From the NCBI GenBank assembly GCA_003133265.1, contig PKWQ01000314.1, forward strand, positions 1 to 7,266: a stretch of DNA of 7,266 nt, given 5' to 3'. Positions 1 through 5,891 of the stretch are shown here, piece by piece; the first letter of the stretch is position 1; every line of letters starts with the position of its first letter. The DNA is from Acetobacteraceae bacterium (GTDB lineage: Bacteria; Pseudomonadota; Alphaproteobacteria; Acetobacterales; Acetobacteraceae). The notes below the pieces were generated by a model, which ran no database searches, was not told the origin of the DNA, and was given only the letters and a program-made list of their open reading frames with translations. The position numbers and the translations under genes are program-made.

Positions 1-282
1 GGCGGCGGCGAAGCCGGCGGCGGCGGGCGACAGTACCAGCCCGCGCTGGCCGATCCGGATCGCCTCCAGCGCCCGGCCCGGCGCATCGGCGCAATCCAGC
101 AGGTCGGTCATCGTCGCGTCGGGAAATTCCCGCCGGGCCAGCGCGATCAGCGCCCGCCACCATCCCGCCCCGGCATAGAGCGCCGCGCCGGGTGCGGAGA
201 GCACGGTAATGGGAAGATCGGCGCGCATTGCCGCTCTGAGGTCTTCCGTTCCGTGCGCGATGACGGCAGGATAGAGAATCAT
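1..282 (-). CDS. Hypothetical protein, 3' end beyond the window
   Basis: An open frame runs leftward from an ATG (282-280) for 94 codons to the window edge without a stop, so the C-terminus is missing. An AGGG at 292-289 lies six bases before the ATG and is a reasonable ribosome-binding site. The protein starts MILYPAVIAHGTEDL, then has LPITVLSAPGAALYAGAGWW around residues 32-51 and a DLLDCADAPGRALEAIRIGQ stretch around residues 67-86. It looks like a soluble alpha/beta protein: no signal peptide, membrane helix or catalytic motif is visible in the part present. It is divergent from the zapA cluster and shares a 71-base upstream region with it. I do not recognise the family and assign no function. 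Coding is supported by the open frame to the edge, the Shine-Dalgarno site and the sensible amino-acid composition. Confidence 0.7.
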   Translation of the reverse strand, partial: MILYPAVIAHGTEDLRAAMRADLPITVLSAPGAALYAGAGWWRALIALARREFPDATMTDLLDCADAPGRALEAIRIGQRGLVLSPAAAGFAAA

Positions 283-353
283 GCTTGACCCTGCGCACTT
301 CCGGGGAGCAGTTCAAGCGGCATAGCAACCTTGAGGGAAGGTCCGTAGCAGCG

Positions 354-560
354 ATGTCCACCGAGACCGACGACGCGGATAACGCCGCTGACCGGCTGGA
401 GGCGGCTCTGGAGCGAATCGCGCTCGGGGTGTCACAAGCGCGCGGGTTGGTGCAAGCCGGCGCCGCCGCGGCCACAGCCGTTGTGCCGGAGACCGCGGCA
501 ATCGCCACCCGGCTGGACGGATTGATCCTGCGCCTGCGCGCGGCACTTGCCGCCAAATAG
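354..560 (+). CDS. Small helical protein upstream of zapA
   Basis: This is a 68-residue acidic-to-neutral protein with the start MSTETDDADN. It is rich in Ala, Leu, Arg and Glu and is predicted to be almost entirely helical. Residues 12-34 (ADRLEAALERIALGVSQARG onward) and 47-67 (ETAAIATRLDGLILRLRAAL onward) have spaced hydrophobic residues typical of short coiled coils. The frame is open back to an ATG at 285, but I prefer the ATG at 354: a purine-rich GAGGGAAGG (333-341) precedes it, and the extra N-terminal residues look unlike the rest. It lies 30 bases before zapA and is probably co-transcribed with it. Alphaproteobacteria often carry a small coiled-coil gene (DUF4164-like) in this position. 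I infer a similar place here from context and composition only; the role is unknown, possibly linked to the division ring. Confidence 0.65.
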   Translation: MSTETDDADNAADRLEAALERIALGVSQARGLVQAGAAAATAVVPETAAIATRLDGLILRLRAALAAK

Positions 561-590
561 CCCTGACACAGACCGCATAAGGACCACGCG

Positions 591-908
591 ATGGCGCAAG
601 TCACGCTCCGCATCAACGGCTACAGCTACACACTCGGCTGTCAGGACGGCGAGGAGGATCACCTGCAGGCAATGGCCCAGCAGGTGGACGACCGCATCGA
701 GAAAATCAAGGCGGTTGCCGGACCGAGCGGCGAGTCACGCATGCTGATCATGGCTGCCCTGATGATGACCGATGACATCTTCGAGCTGGACAAGAAGTTG
801 TCGGCGGTGACGGGCAGGCCGGCCAGGGCCGACCCGAAGCTGGGGCGCAAGCTCGGCAAGCTCGCCAGGCGCGCGGAAGACATTGCAGCGGAGCTGGAGC
901 ATCCCTAA
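591..908 (+). CDS. zapA: Cell division protein ZapA
   Basis: ZapA binds FtsZ in the cytoplasm and promotes bundling and stability of FtsZ filaments in the division ring. The 105-residue product has the usual length and architecture. The N-terminal globular head starts MAQVTLRINGYSYTLGCQDG and continues with EEDHLQAMAQQVDDRIEKI (residues 21-39), the most family-typical part. From about residue 50 a long helix follows (SRMLIMAALMMTDDIFELDKK), which forms the dimer and tetramer coiled coil in known ZapA structures. The ATG at 591 is preceded by AAGG at 579-582, eight bases away. The gene is followed directly by the probable 6S RNA and then by fau, the conserved zapA-ssrS-fau order of many proteobacteria, which supports all three assignments. 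Confidence 0.93.
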   Translation: MAQVTLRINGYSYTLGCQDGEEDHLQAMAQQVDDRIEKIKAVAGPSGESRMLIMAALMMTDDIFELDKKLSAVTGRPARADPKLGRKLGKLARRAEDIAAELEHP

Positions 909-911
909 GTT
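883..911 (+). promoter_or_regulatory. Possible promoter for the 6S RNA
   Basis: TTGCAG (883-888) and TAAGTT (906-911) are separated by exactly 17 bases and overlap the 3' end of zapA. Transcription would start near 917-919, close to the outer end of the stable 6S closing stem (919). Each hexamer matches only three of six sigma-70 consensus bases, so this is a weak candidate. It would not fit an RNA starting at 909. Confidence 0.22.
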
Positions 912-1055
912 GTGTCGGCGGGGCTGCTGGGTGCGTCAGGTAATTCATCCCCGGGGCCAGTAAGTACCTCCAGGGAGCTGGCTCTGCCGGGATCGTGGTC
1001 TCGGTATCTGGCGCCCACCTGCACAAGCAGGCTCTGGGAGGGTTGATACGCCAAC
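909..1055 (+). ncRNA. ssrS: 6S RNA, regulator of sigma-70 RNA polymerase
   Basis: 6S RNA mimics an open promoter and sequesters housekeeping RNA polymerase in stationary phase. Two lines of evidence support it here. First, the 151-base gap between zapA and fau is the conserved ssrS locus. Second, the sequence folds into a long, broken rod. The closing stem pairs CTGC 924-927 with 1027-1030, GTGC 931-934 with 1021-1024 and AGGT 938-941 with 1017-1020. An unpaired 5' strand (942-952) follows. The inner stem pairs GGG 953-955 with 1014-1016 and GCCAG 956-960 with 1008-1012, and an apical 8-bp hairpin pairs 985-992 with 999-1006. The stem can extend out to 919/1036, and weakly to 909/1055, giving about 120-147 nt. 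The segment CTGGCGCCCACCTGC (1008-1022) resembles alphaproteobacterial 6S from memory. Exact ends are uncertain. A weakness is that this fold leaves almost no unpaired 3' strand in the central bubble. Confidence 0.83.
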
Positions 1056-1059
1056 GGCC

Positions 1060-1641
1060 ATGGCGGCTCCGCACATCACATTCGAACCGAGCGAAGCCAA
1101 GCGTGCCGCGCGAGAGCGGGCGCTGAGCGCGCGCGCGCGCTGCGACCCGGCATCGGGCGCGGCGCTCGGGGCGCATCTGCTGCGCGAGATGCCGCCGCCC
1201 GAGGGCGCGATCGTCTCCGGCTTCTGGCCGATGCGGGGCGAGATCGACCTCCGGCTACTGCTGTATGCGCTGATCGCACGCGGCAACCCGGTTGTGCTGC
1301 CGGTCACCGTCCAGCGCGGCGAGCCGTTGAGTTTCCGGCTGTGGCGCCCTGGCGATGCGATGACCCGGGAACGCTTCGGCACGATGCGCCCGGTGGGCGA
1401 GGCGCGGGTGCCGGACGTGCTGCTGGTGCCGCTGCTGGCGTTCGACCGGCGCGGCTATCGGCTTGGCTATGGCGGCGGGTTCTACGACCGCACCCTGGCC
1501 GGATTGCCGGGCCGGCTCGCCATCGGCTGCGGCTTCGCCGCGCAGGAACTGGACGAAGTGCCCGTTGGTCCCTACGACGTGCCGCTTGCCGCCATTGCCA
1601 CCGAGCGTGGCGTGATCCGGTGTGGGGACAGGCTGATCTGA
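1060..1641 (+). CDS. fau: 5-formyltetrahydrofolate cyclo-ligase
   Basis: This cytoplasmic enzyme (also called 5,10-methenyltetrahydrofolate synthetase, YgfA) uses ATP to convert 5-formyl-THF to 5,10-methenyl-THF, returning the storage or inhibitory folate to the one-carbon pool. The 193 residues match the family length. Visible motifs are the basic N-terminal helix SEAKRAARERAL (11-22), FWPMRGEIDLRLL (55-67) with Glu61 in the substrate-binding position, and the signature LLAFDRRGYRLGYGGGFYDR (125-144), whose Gly-rich loop binds the nucleotide. PVGPYDVPL (168-176) is also typical. The ATG at 1060 has no well-placed ribosome-binding site: the nearest purine tract, GGGAGGG (1036-1042), is 17 bases away and lies in the 3' flank of the 6S RNA. 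No alternative in-frame start exists nearby. The stop overlaps the next gene by one base. A (GC)7 run at 1127-1140 encodes Ala-Arg repeats near the N-terminus. Confidence 0.94.
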   Translation: MAAPHITFEPSEAKRAARERALSARARCDPASGAALGAHLLREMPPPEGAIVSGFWPMRGEIDLRLLLYALIARGNPVVLPVTVQRGEPLSFRLWRPGDAMTRERFGTMRPVGEARVPDVLLVPLLAFDRRGYRLGYGGGFYDRTLAGLPGRLAIGCGFAAQELDEVPVGPYDVPLAAIATERGVIRCGDRLI

Positions 1642-2456
1642 TGCGTATTTTGTTTCTGGGCGACGTGGTCGGCCGTTCCGGCCGCGAGGCGGTCCTCGCA
1701 TGGCTGCCGCGCCTGCGCGCGGAGCTGCGCGTCGATCTGGCGATCGTTAATGCGGAGAACGCCTCGCACGGCTTCGGGCTGGCGCCGGACATGGCACGCA
1801 CGCTGTTCGCCGCCGGGGCCGACGTGATCTCGCTCGGCAACCACGCCTGGGACCGCAAGGAGCTTCTTCCCTATATCGCCGAAAATCCCCGCCTGATCCG
1901 GCCGTTGAACTACCCGCCCGGCACGCCCGGGGCCGGGCTGGTCAGCCTGGAGGTCGGCGACGGGCGGCGGGCGCTGGTGCTGAACGTGATGGGGAGGCTG
2001 TTCATGGACGCGCTGGATTGCCCGTTCCGCACCTCGGCGCAGGAACTCGCAAAGCACCGGCTGGGCGGCACGGTGCACGCGATCGTGGTGGATTTCCATG
2101 CCGAGGCGACCAGCGAGAAGATGGCCTTCGCCCATTCCTTCGATGGACAGGTATCGTTGGTGGTTGGCACGCACACCCACACGCCGACGGCGGACCATCA
2201 GGTGCTGCCGGGCGGGACCGCCTATGTGTCCGATGCCGGGATGTGTGGCGACTACGACAGCGTGATCGGCATGGCGAAGCAGGGCGCGGCGGCGCGCTTC
2301 TGGCGCAAGCTGCCCGGCGAGCGCCTGGCCCCGGCGGAGGGCGAGGCGACGGTGTGCGGGGTGTTCGTCGAGACCGACGAGCGGACCGGCCTGGCCAAGC
2401 GGATCGAGCCGCTGCGCCTTGGCGGGCGGCTATCGCAGGCGATGCCGGCGGTCTGA
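1641..2456 (+). CDS. YmdB-like metallophosphoesterase (TIGR00282 family)
   Basis: This 271-residue protein is a calcineurin-like metallophosphoesterase of the TIGR00282/YmdB type. Bacillus subtilis YmdB has cyclic-nucleotide phosphodiesterase activity and affects RNA turnover and biofilm development; the substrate in proteobacteria is not settled. The bimetal ligands are all present: Asp8 in LFLGDVVG, Glu39 and Asn40 in VNAENASHG, Asn67 and His68 in SLGNHAWD, His153 in VVDFHAEATSEK, and His178 and His180 in GTHTHTPTAD. The spacing is close to that of the Bacillus enzyme as I recall it, and the length is normal. The ATG uses the last base of the fau stop (TGATG at 1639-1643), which implies translational coupling. 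It has no signal peptide and should be cytoplasmic. The gene is followed by a convergent cytochrome gene. I am sure of the family, not of the physiological substrate. Confidence 0.92.
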   Translation: MRILFLGDVVGRSGREAVLAWLPRLRAELRVDLAIVNAENASHGFGLAPDMARTLFAAGADVISLGNHAWDRKELLPYIAENPRLIRPLNYPPGTPGAGLVSLEVGDGRRALVLNVMGRLFMDALDCPFRTSAQELAKHRLGGTVHAIVVDFHAEATSEKMAFAHSFDGQVSLVVGTHTHTPTADHQVLPGGTAYVSDAGMCGDYDSVIGMAKQGAAARFWRKLPGERLAPAEGEATVCGVFVETDERTGLAKRIEPLRLGGRLSQAMPAV

Positions 2457-2465
2457 TCGGCGGTC

Positions 2466-2484
2466 GGCCGGAGCGTGTCCGGTC
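2466..2484. terminator. Short dyad at a convergent gene junction, possible bidirectional terminator
   Basis: GGCCGGA (2466-2472) pairs with TCCGGTC (2478-2484) around a five-base loop, GCGTG, giving a seven-pair stem with one G-T pair. It sits in the 26-base gap between the phosphoesterase stop and the cytochrome stop and reaches into the latter. Neither strand has a T-tract, so it is not a canonical intrinsic terminator. The position between convergent genes is the main reason to list it. Confidence 0.35.
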
Positions 2485-2818
2485 AGTGCTTGCGCAGGCT
2501 GACGATGTAGGCGGCGATCGCGTCCGCCTCGCCCCGTGGCCGCGCGGTGTTCAGCATGTGCATGTGCTGCTTCTGGATGAAGGCGCTGAGCTTCGCCGCC
2601 GTGGTCCCCGGACGGTTGGCGATCGCCTCGAAGGAAGGGGCGTCGGTCCAGCCGGCCGGGCCGCCGGGAACGATCACGTGGCATTGGGCGCAATATTGTT
2701 CCGCGAGCTTCTGCCCGGTCACGACATTGTTCGGTGCCGATTGCGCGTCGCCGCACTGGGCGGCCACCGCCAGACAGGCTGCGGCAATGACGCCCGAAAT
2801 TTTCCATTTCGCCGACAT
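2483..2818 (-). CDS. Small secreted c-type cytochrome
   Basis: This 111-residue periplasmic electron carrier begins with a signal peptide: MSAKWK, then the hydrophobic stretch ISGVIAAACLAVAA (residues 7-20), with cleavage expected between residues 20 and 28. The mature part carries one haem c site, CAQCH (43-47), which binds haem through two thioethers with His47 as axial ligand. Met86 or Met88 in KQHMHML is the probable sixth ligand, placed before the C-terminal helix ADAIAAYIVSLRK as in class I cytochromes c. GPAGWTDAPSFEAIAN (53-68) resembles the loop between haem and methionine. The frame is open to an ATG at 2884, and another lies at 2836. I chose 2818 because it gives a standard signal peptide, although no strong ribosome-binding site decides it. 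It is convergent with the upstream genes and divergent from yebC, so it is its own transcription unit. The redox partner cannot be inferred. Confidence 0.87.
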   Translation of the reverse strand: MSAKWKISGVIAAACLAVAAQCGDAQSAPNNVVTGQKLAEQYCAQCHVIVPGGPAGWTDAPSFEAIANRPGTTAAKLSAFIQKQHMHMLNTARPRGEADAIAAYIVSLRKH

Positions 2819-2957
2819 ACTATAAGCTCTAGCCATTCCACGACATTCTCGCAAGGCTTTGGCTGTCCATGATGTGTGCGCCACAGCCCGGTTTCCCCCC
2901 GCGCCTCCGCGCTGCTAGAACGCGCGCTTCCTTCACCTTATCGATCGGGACGCGGCA
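2819..2957. promoter_or_regulatory. Divergent intergenic region, cytochrome c and yebC
   Basis: These 139 bases separate the two divergent starts and must hold a promoter for the cytochrome gene and probably the main promoter of the yebC-ruv-tol cluster. I found no convincing -35/-10 pair on either strand; the best candidates match about half the consensus. A GGGA at 2946-2949 is the likely yebC ribosome-binding site. The left part (2821-2860) is noticeably more AT-rich than the surrounding genes, as expected of a promoter region. Confidence 0.4.
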
Positions 2958-3707
2958 ATGGCCGGCCATTCGCAGTTCAAGAACATCATGCACCGCAAGG
3001 GCGCGCAGGATGCCAAGCGCGGCAGGCAGTTCGCCAAGCTGATCCGCGAGATCACCGTCTCCGCCCGGATCGGGCTGCCCGACCCGGCGGTCAACCCGCG
3101 CCTGCGCTCCGCGCTGATCGAGGCGCGGGTCGCCAACATGCCCAAGGACACCATCGACCGCGCGATCAAGAAAGCCGTCGGCGCCGGGCAGGGGGACGAT
3201 TATTTCGAGGTCCGCTACGAGGGCTACGGCCCCGCCGGCGTCGCCGTGATCGTCGAGGCGCTGACCGACAACCGCAACCGCACCGCCTCGGACGTGCGCT
3301 CGGCCTTCGCCAAGCACGGCGGCGCGCTGGGGGAGACCAACTCGGTCGCCTTCCTGTTCAACCGCCAGGGCGTGATCCGCTATCCGGCCGCCGTCGCCAG
3401 CGCCGACGATATGCTGGAAGCGGCGATCGAGGCCGGGGCGGACAATGCCGAGAGCGACGCCGAGGGCCACGAGATCACCTGCGCCACCGACGACTTCTTC
3501 GCCGTGCGTGACGCGCTGGAAACCCGCTTCGGTGCGCCGGAATCCGCCAAGCTGGACTGGCGGCCGACCACCCTGGTGACGCTGGACGAGGAGAAGGCGG
3601 CCTCGCTGCTCAAGCTGCTCGACGTGCTCGAGGACAACGACGACGTGCAGAATGTCTACGCGAACTTCGACATTCCCGACGCGGTCATGCAGAAACTCTC
3701 GGCATAG
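2958..3707 (+). CDS. yebC: YebC/PmpR family translation factor or regulator
   Basis: The 249-residue cytoplasmic protein is a full-length member of the YebC/PmpR (TACO1) family. Members were first described as DNA-binding regulators. More recent work links them to relief of ribosome stalling at proline-rich stretches, and TACO1 is a mitochondrial translation activator. The N-terminal signature MAGHSQFKNIMHRKGAQDAK (1-20) with the following FAKLIREITVSARIG helix is nearly diagnostic. NPRLRSALIEARVANMPKDTIDRAI follows, then the second domain with YEGYGPAGVAVIVEALTDNRNRT and the conserved FAKHGGALGETNSVAFLF. The C-terminal domain ends DNDDVQNVYANFDIP. The start is set by GGGA eight bases upstream of the ATG. 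It heads the cluster and lies 26 bases before ruvC. The yebC-ruvCAB neighbourhood is widespread in proteobacteria, though a direct role in recombination is unproven. Confidence 0.95.
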   Translation: MAGHSQFKNIMHRKGAQDAKRGRQFAKLIREITVSARIGLPDPAVNPRLRSALIEARVANMPKDTIDRAIKKAVGAGQGDDYFEVRYEGYGPAGVAVIVEALTDNRNRTASDVRSAFAKHGGALGETNSVAFLFNRQGVIRYPAAVASADDMLEAAIEAGADNAESDAEGHEITCATDDFFAVRDALETRFGAPESAKLDWRPTTLVTLDEEKAASLLKLLDVLEDNDDVQNVYANFDIPDAVMQKLSA

Positions 3708-3733
3708 CGGGCGAATCGGGGGGCGGGTCGCGT

Positions 3734-4255
3734 ATGGTCAGACTGCCGGCGGTCAGATTGCTGGGGATCGATCCCGGCCTGCGCTTTACCGGCTGGGGCG
3801 TCATCGAGGTCGATGGCAACCGGCTGCGCCATATCGGCGACGGCGTGATCGCGACCGATAGCGCGGAGCCGGTGCCCTCCCGGCTCAAGGTGCTGCACGA
3901 TGCTCTGACCCTGCTGCTGGAGGAGTACCGCCCGAATGAGGCCGCTGTCGAGGAGACCTATGTGAACCGCAACGGCGCCGCCACGCTGAAGCTCGGCTAC
4001 GCGCGCGGCGTCGCGCTGCTGGCCCCGGCGCTGATCGGCATCCCGGTGCTGGAATACGGTGCGAAGACGGTGAAGTTGTCGGTGGTGGGCACCGGGGGCG
4101 CGTCGAAGGATCAGGTGCAGATGATGGTCCGCCGGCTGCTGCCGGGTGCAACGCTGCGCCGGGCGGACGCGGCGGACGCGCTGGCGGTGGCGATCTGTCA
4201 CGCGCATCATCGGGCGAGCCGGCTGGCCTGGGCGGCGGGGAGCCGGATGGCGTGA
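3734..4255 (+). CDS. ruvC: Holliday junction resolvase RuvC
   Basis: RuvC is a dimeric, Mg-dependent endonuclease that cuts Holliday junctions symmetrically during recombination and repair, acting with the RuvAB motor. All four catalytic acids are visible: Asp13 in LLGIDPGLRFTGWG, Glu73 in AAVEETYVNRN, and Asp145 and Asp148 in RADAADALAVAICHAHH. These correspond to Asp7, Glu66, Asp138 and Asp141 of the E. coli enzyme. The DNA-contacting segment YGAKTVKLSVVGTGGASKDQ (108-127), with Lys114 and Lys125, is also conserved. At 173 residues the length is normal. A G-rich tract (3717-3726) precedes the ATG and may serve as the ribosome-binding site. The 3' end overlaps the ruvA start by four bases (GTGA, 4252-4255), so the two are translationally coupled. 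Confidence 0.96.
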   Translation: MVRLPAVRLLGIDPGLRFTGWGVIEVDGNRLRHIGDGVIATDSAEPVPSRLKVLHDALTLLLEEYRPNEAAVEETYVNRNGAATLKLGYARGVALLAPALIGIPVLEYGAKTVKLSVVGTGGASKDQVQMMVRRLLPGATLRRADAADALAVAICHAHHRASRLAWAAGSRMA

Positions 4256-4854
4256 TAGGCAAGCTGACGGGCAAGGTGGATCAGATCGAGGATGGGCGCT
4301 GCGTGCTCGACGTGAATGGCGTCGGCTATCTGGTGCAGGCATCCAGCCGCACGCTCGCCGCCCTGCCGAGCCCACCCATGACCGCGCAATTGCTGATCGA
4401 GACGCATGTGCGCGAGGACGCCATCCTGCTGTATGGCTTCGCCGACGCGGCCGAGCGCGACTGGTTCCGGCTGCTGACCACGGTGCAGGGCGTGGGGGCG
4501 AAAGTGGCGCTGGGCATCCTCTCGGCCCTGTCGCCGCGCGAGCTGGTCTCGGCCATCGCCGCCACCGACAAGGCCAGCCTGACCCGCGCGCCGGGCGTGG
4601 GGCCCAAGCTGGCCATACGCATCCTGTCGGAACTGCGCGAGAAGGCGGGTGCGATGCCGGTCGGCTCCGGTTTCACGCTGGCGCCGCCGATGCTGCCGCG
4701 CGGTGTGGCGGAGGACGTGCTCTCGGCACTGGTCAATCTCGGCTATCGCCGCCAGGAAGCGCAGCCGGCGGTGGCGCGGGTGATCGAGCGGCTGGGCGAG
4801 GATGCCGGGCTGGATGCGGTGATCCGTGACAGCCTGAAGGAGTTGGCACGATGA
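4252..4854 (+). CDS. ruvA: Holliday junction branch migration protein RuvA
   Basis: RuvA tetramers bind the four-way junction in an open square form and load the RuvB rings. The 200-residue product shows the three usual parts. The OB-fold (about 1-63) begins MIGKLTGKVDQI and includes VREDAILLYGF; Glu55 and Asp56 there match the acidic pin that separates strands at the junction centre. Two helix-hairpin-helix motifs follow, LLTTVQGVGAKVALGIL (74-90) and LTRAPGVGPKLAIRIL (110-125). A flexible linker (about 132-150) leads to the small domain III (about 150-200), which contacts RuvB and contains DVLSALVNLGYRRQEA. The start codon is GTG at 4252 inside the ruvC stop, and the stop overlaps the ruvB ATG (4851-4854). 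The alignment with the E. coli N-terminus supports the GTG start. Confidence 0.96.
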   Translation: MIGKLTGKVDQIEDGRCVLDVNGVGYLVQASSRTLAALPSPPMTAQLLIETHVREDAILLYGFADAAERDWFRLLTTVQGVGAKVALGILSALSPRELVSAIAATDKASLTRAPGVGPKLAIRILSELREKAGAMPVGSGFTLAPPMLPRGVAEDVLSALVNLGYRRQEAQPAVARVIERLGEDAGLDAVIRDSLKELAR

Positions 4855-5891
4855 GCGGCGAGGAGCGTCCGGTCTCGCCGGTGCGCGGCGAGGATGACGC
4901 CGCCGAGGCCAGCCTGCGGCCGCAGACGCTGGGCGAATTCATCGGCCAGCGGGCGAGCCGGGAAAATCTCCGAACCTTCATCCAGGCCGCCAAGGGCCGC
5001 GGCGAGGCGATGGACCATGTGCTGCTGCACGGTCCGCCGGGGCTCGGCAAGACCACGCTGGCGCAGATCGTGGCGCGCGAGCTTGGCGTCGGCTTCCGCG
5101 CCACATCGGGGCCGGTGATCCAGCGCGCCGGCGATCTTGCCGCGATTCTGACGAACCTTCAGCCCAGAGATGTCTTGTTCATCGACGAGATCCATCGTTT
5201 GCAGCCCGCCATCGAGGAGGTGCTGTACCCGGCGATGGAGGATTTCCAGCTCGACCTGATCATCGGCGAAGGCCCGGCGGCGCGGTCGGTGCGGATCGAT
5301 CTGTCGCCATTCACCCTGGTGGGCGCCACCACCCGCGCCGGGCTGCTGGCGACGCCGCTGCGCGACCGCTTCGGCATCCCGTTGCGGCTGGTGTTCTACA
5401 GCCCCGCCGAACTGGAGCTGATCGTGGCGCGCGGGGCGGAAAAGCTCGAATTCCGGCTGACCAGGGACGGAGCGGTGGAGATCGCCCGGCGCTCTCGCGG
5501 CACACCGCGCATCGCCGGGCGGCTGCTGCGCCGGGTGCGCGACATCGCCACGGTGGAGGGCAGCGATCCGGTGGACCGCCATGTCGCCGATGCCGCGCTG
5601 TCCCGGCTGGAGGTCGACCGGATCGGCCTCGACGCCATGGACCGGCGCTATCTGCTCCGGATCGCCGAACACCATGCCGGCGGGCCGGTGGGCGTGGAGA
5701 CCCTGGCCGCCGCGCTGGCGGAGGCGCGCGATACGCTCGAAGACGTGATCGAGCCCTATCTGATCCAGGAAGGGCTGATTTTGCGCACCAGCCGCGGGCG
5801 CATGCTGGGCGAGCCCGGCTGGCGGCATCTGGGGCTGTCCCCGCCGGCGGCGCTGCCAAGCCAGCTCGATCTGCTGCGGGAAGACCAATGA
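4851..5891 (+). CDS. ruvB: Holliday junction branch migration ATPase RuvB
   Basis: RuvB is a hexameric AAA+ motor that pumps DNA through the RuvA-bound junction. The 346-residue protein has the family length. It begins with a variable tail, then SLRPQTLGEFIGQ (21-33), the adenine-binding segment. Walker A is GPPGLGKTTLA (61-71, Lys67), Walker B is LFIDEIHRL (109-117, Asp112 and Glu113), and the RuvA-contacting beta-hairpin region is DLIIGEGPAARSVRIDL (135-151). Sensor 1 is VGATTRAG (157-164), the arginine-finger segment is PLRDRFG (169-175), and sensor 2 is RGTPRIAGRLLRRVRD (216-231). The C-terminal winged-helix domain ends with EPYLIQEGLILRTSRGR. AAGGAG (4837-4842) lies eight bases before the ATG. 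It overlaps ruvA by four bases upstream and ybgC by four bases downstream. Confidence 0.97.
   Translation: MSGEERPVSPVRGEDDAAEASLRPQTLGEFIGQRASRENLRTFIQAAKGRGEAMDHVLLHGPPGLGKTTLAQIVARELGVGFRATSGPVIQRAGDLAAILTNLQPRDVLFIDEIHRLQPAIEEVLYPAMEDFQLDLIIGEGPAARSVRIDLSPFTLVGATTRAGLLATPLRDRFGIPLRLVFYSPAELELIVARGAEKLEFRLTRDGAVEIARRSRGTPRIAGRLLRRVRDIATVEGSDPVDRHVADAALSRLEVDRIGLDAMDRRYLLRIAEHHAGGPVGVETLAAALAEARDTLEDVIEPYLIQEGLILRTSRGRMLGEPGWRHLGLSPPAALPSQLDLLREDQ

Noticed and set aside
285..353. A 23-codon N-terminal extension of the small protein at 354-560.
   Set aside because: It would start three bases from the divergent ATG at 282 and leave no room for its own leader. Its composition differs from the rest, and a purine-rich tract precedes 354.
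1127..1140. A (GC)7 alternating run with possible Z-DNA character.
   Set aside because: It encodes plausible Ala-Arg residues in the fau N-terminal helix and is unsurprising in this base composition.
1341..1640. An upstream in-frame extension of the phosphoesterase starting at 1341.
   Set aside because: It would lie wholly inside fau in another frame and has low-complexity Arg/Ala content. The ATG at 1641 gives the family-typical MRILFLGDVVG start.
2826..2854. A TTGCGA/TAGAGC pair, spacer 17, as a minus-strand promoter for the cytochrome gene.
   Set aside because: It matches only four and three consensus bases, and transcription would start at the ATG itself, so it is not convincing.
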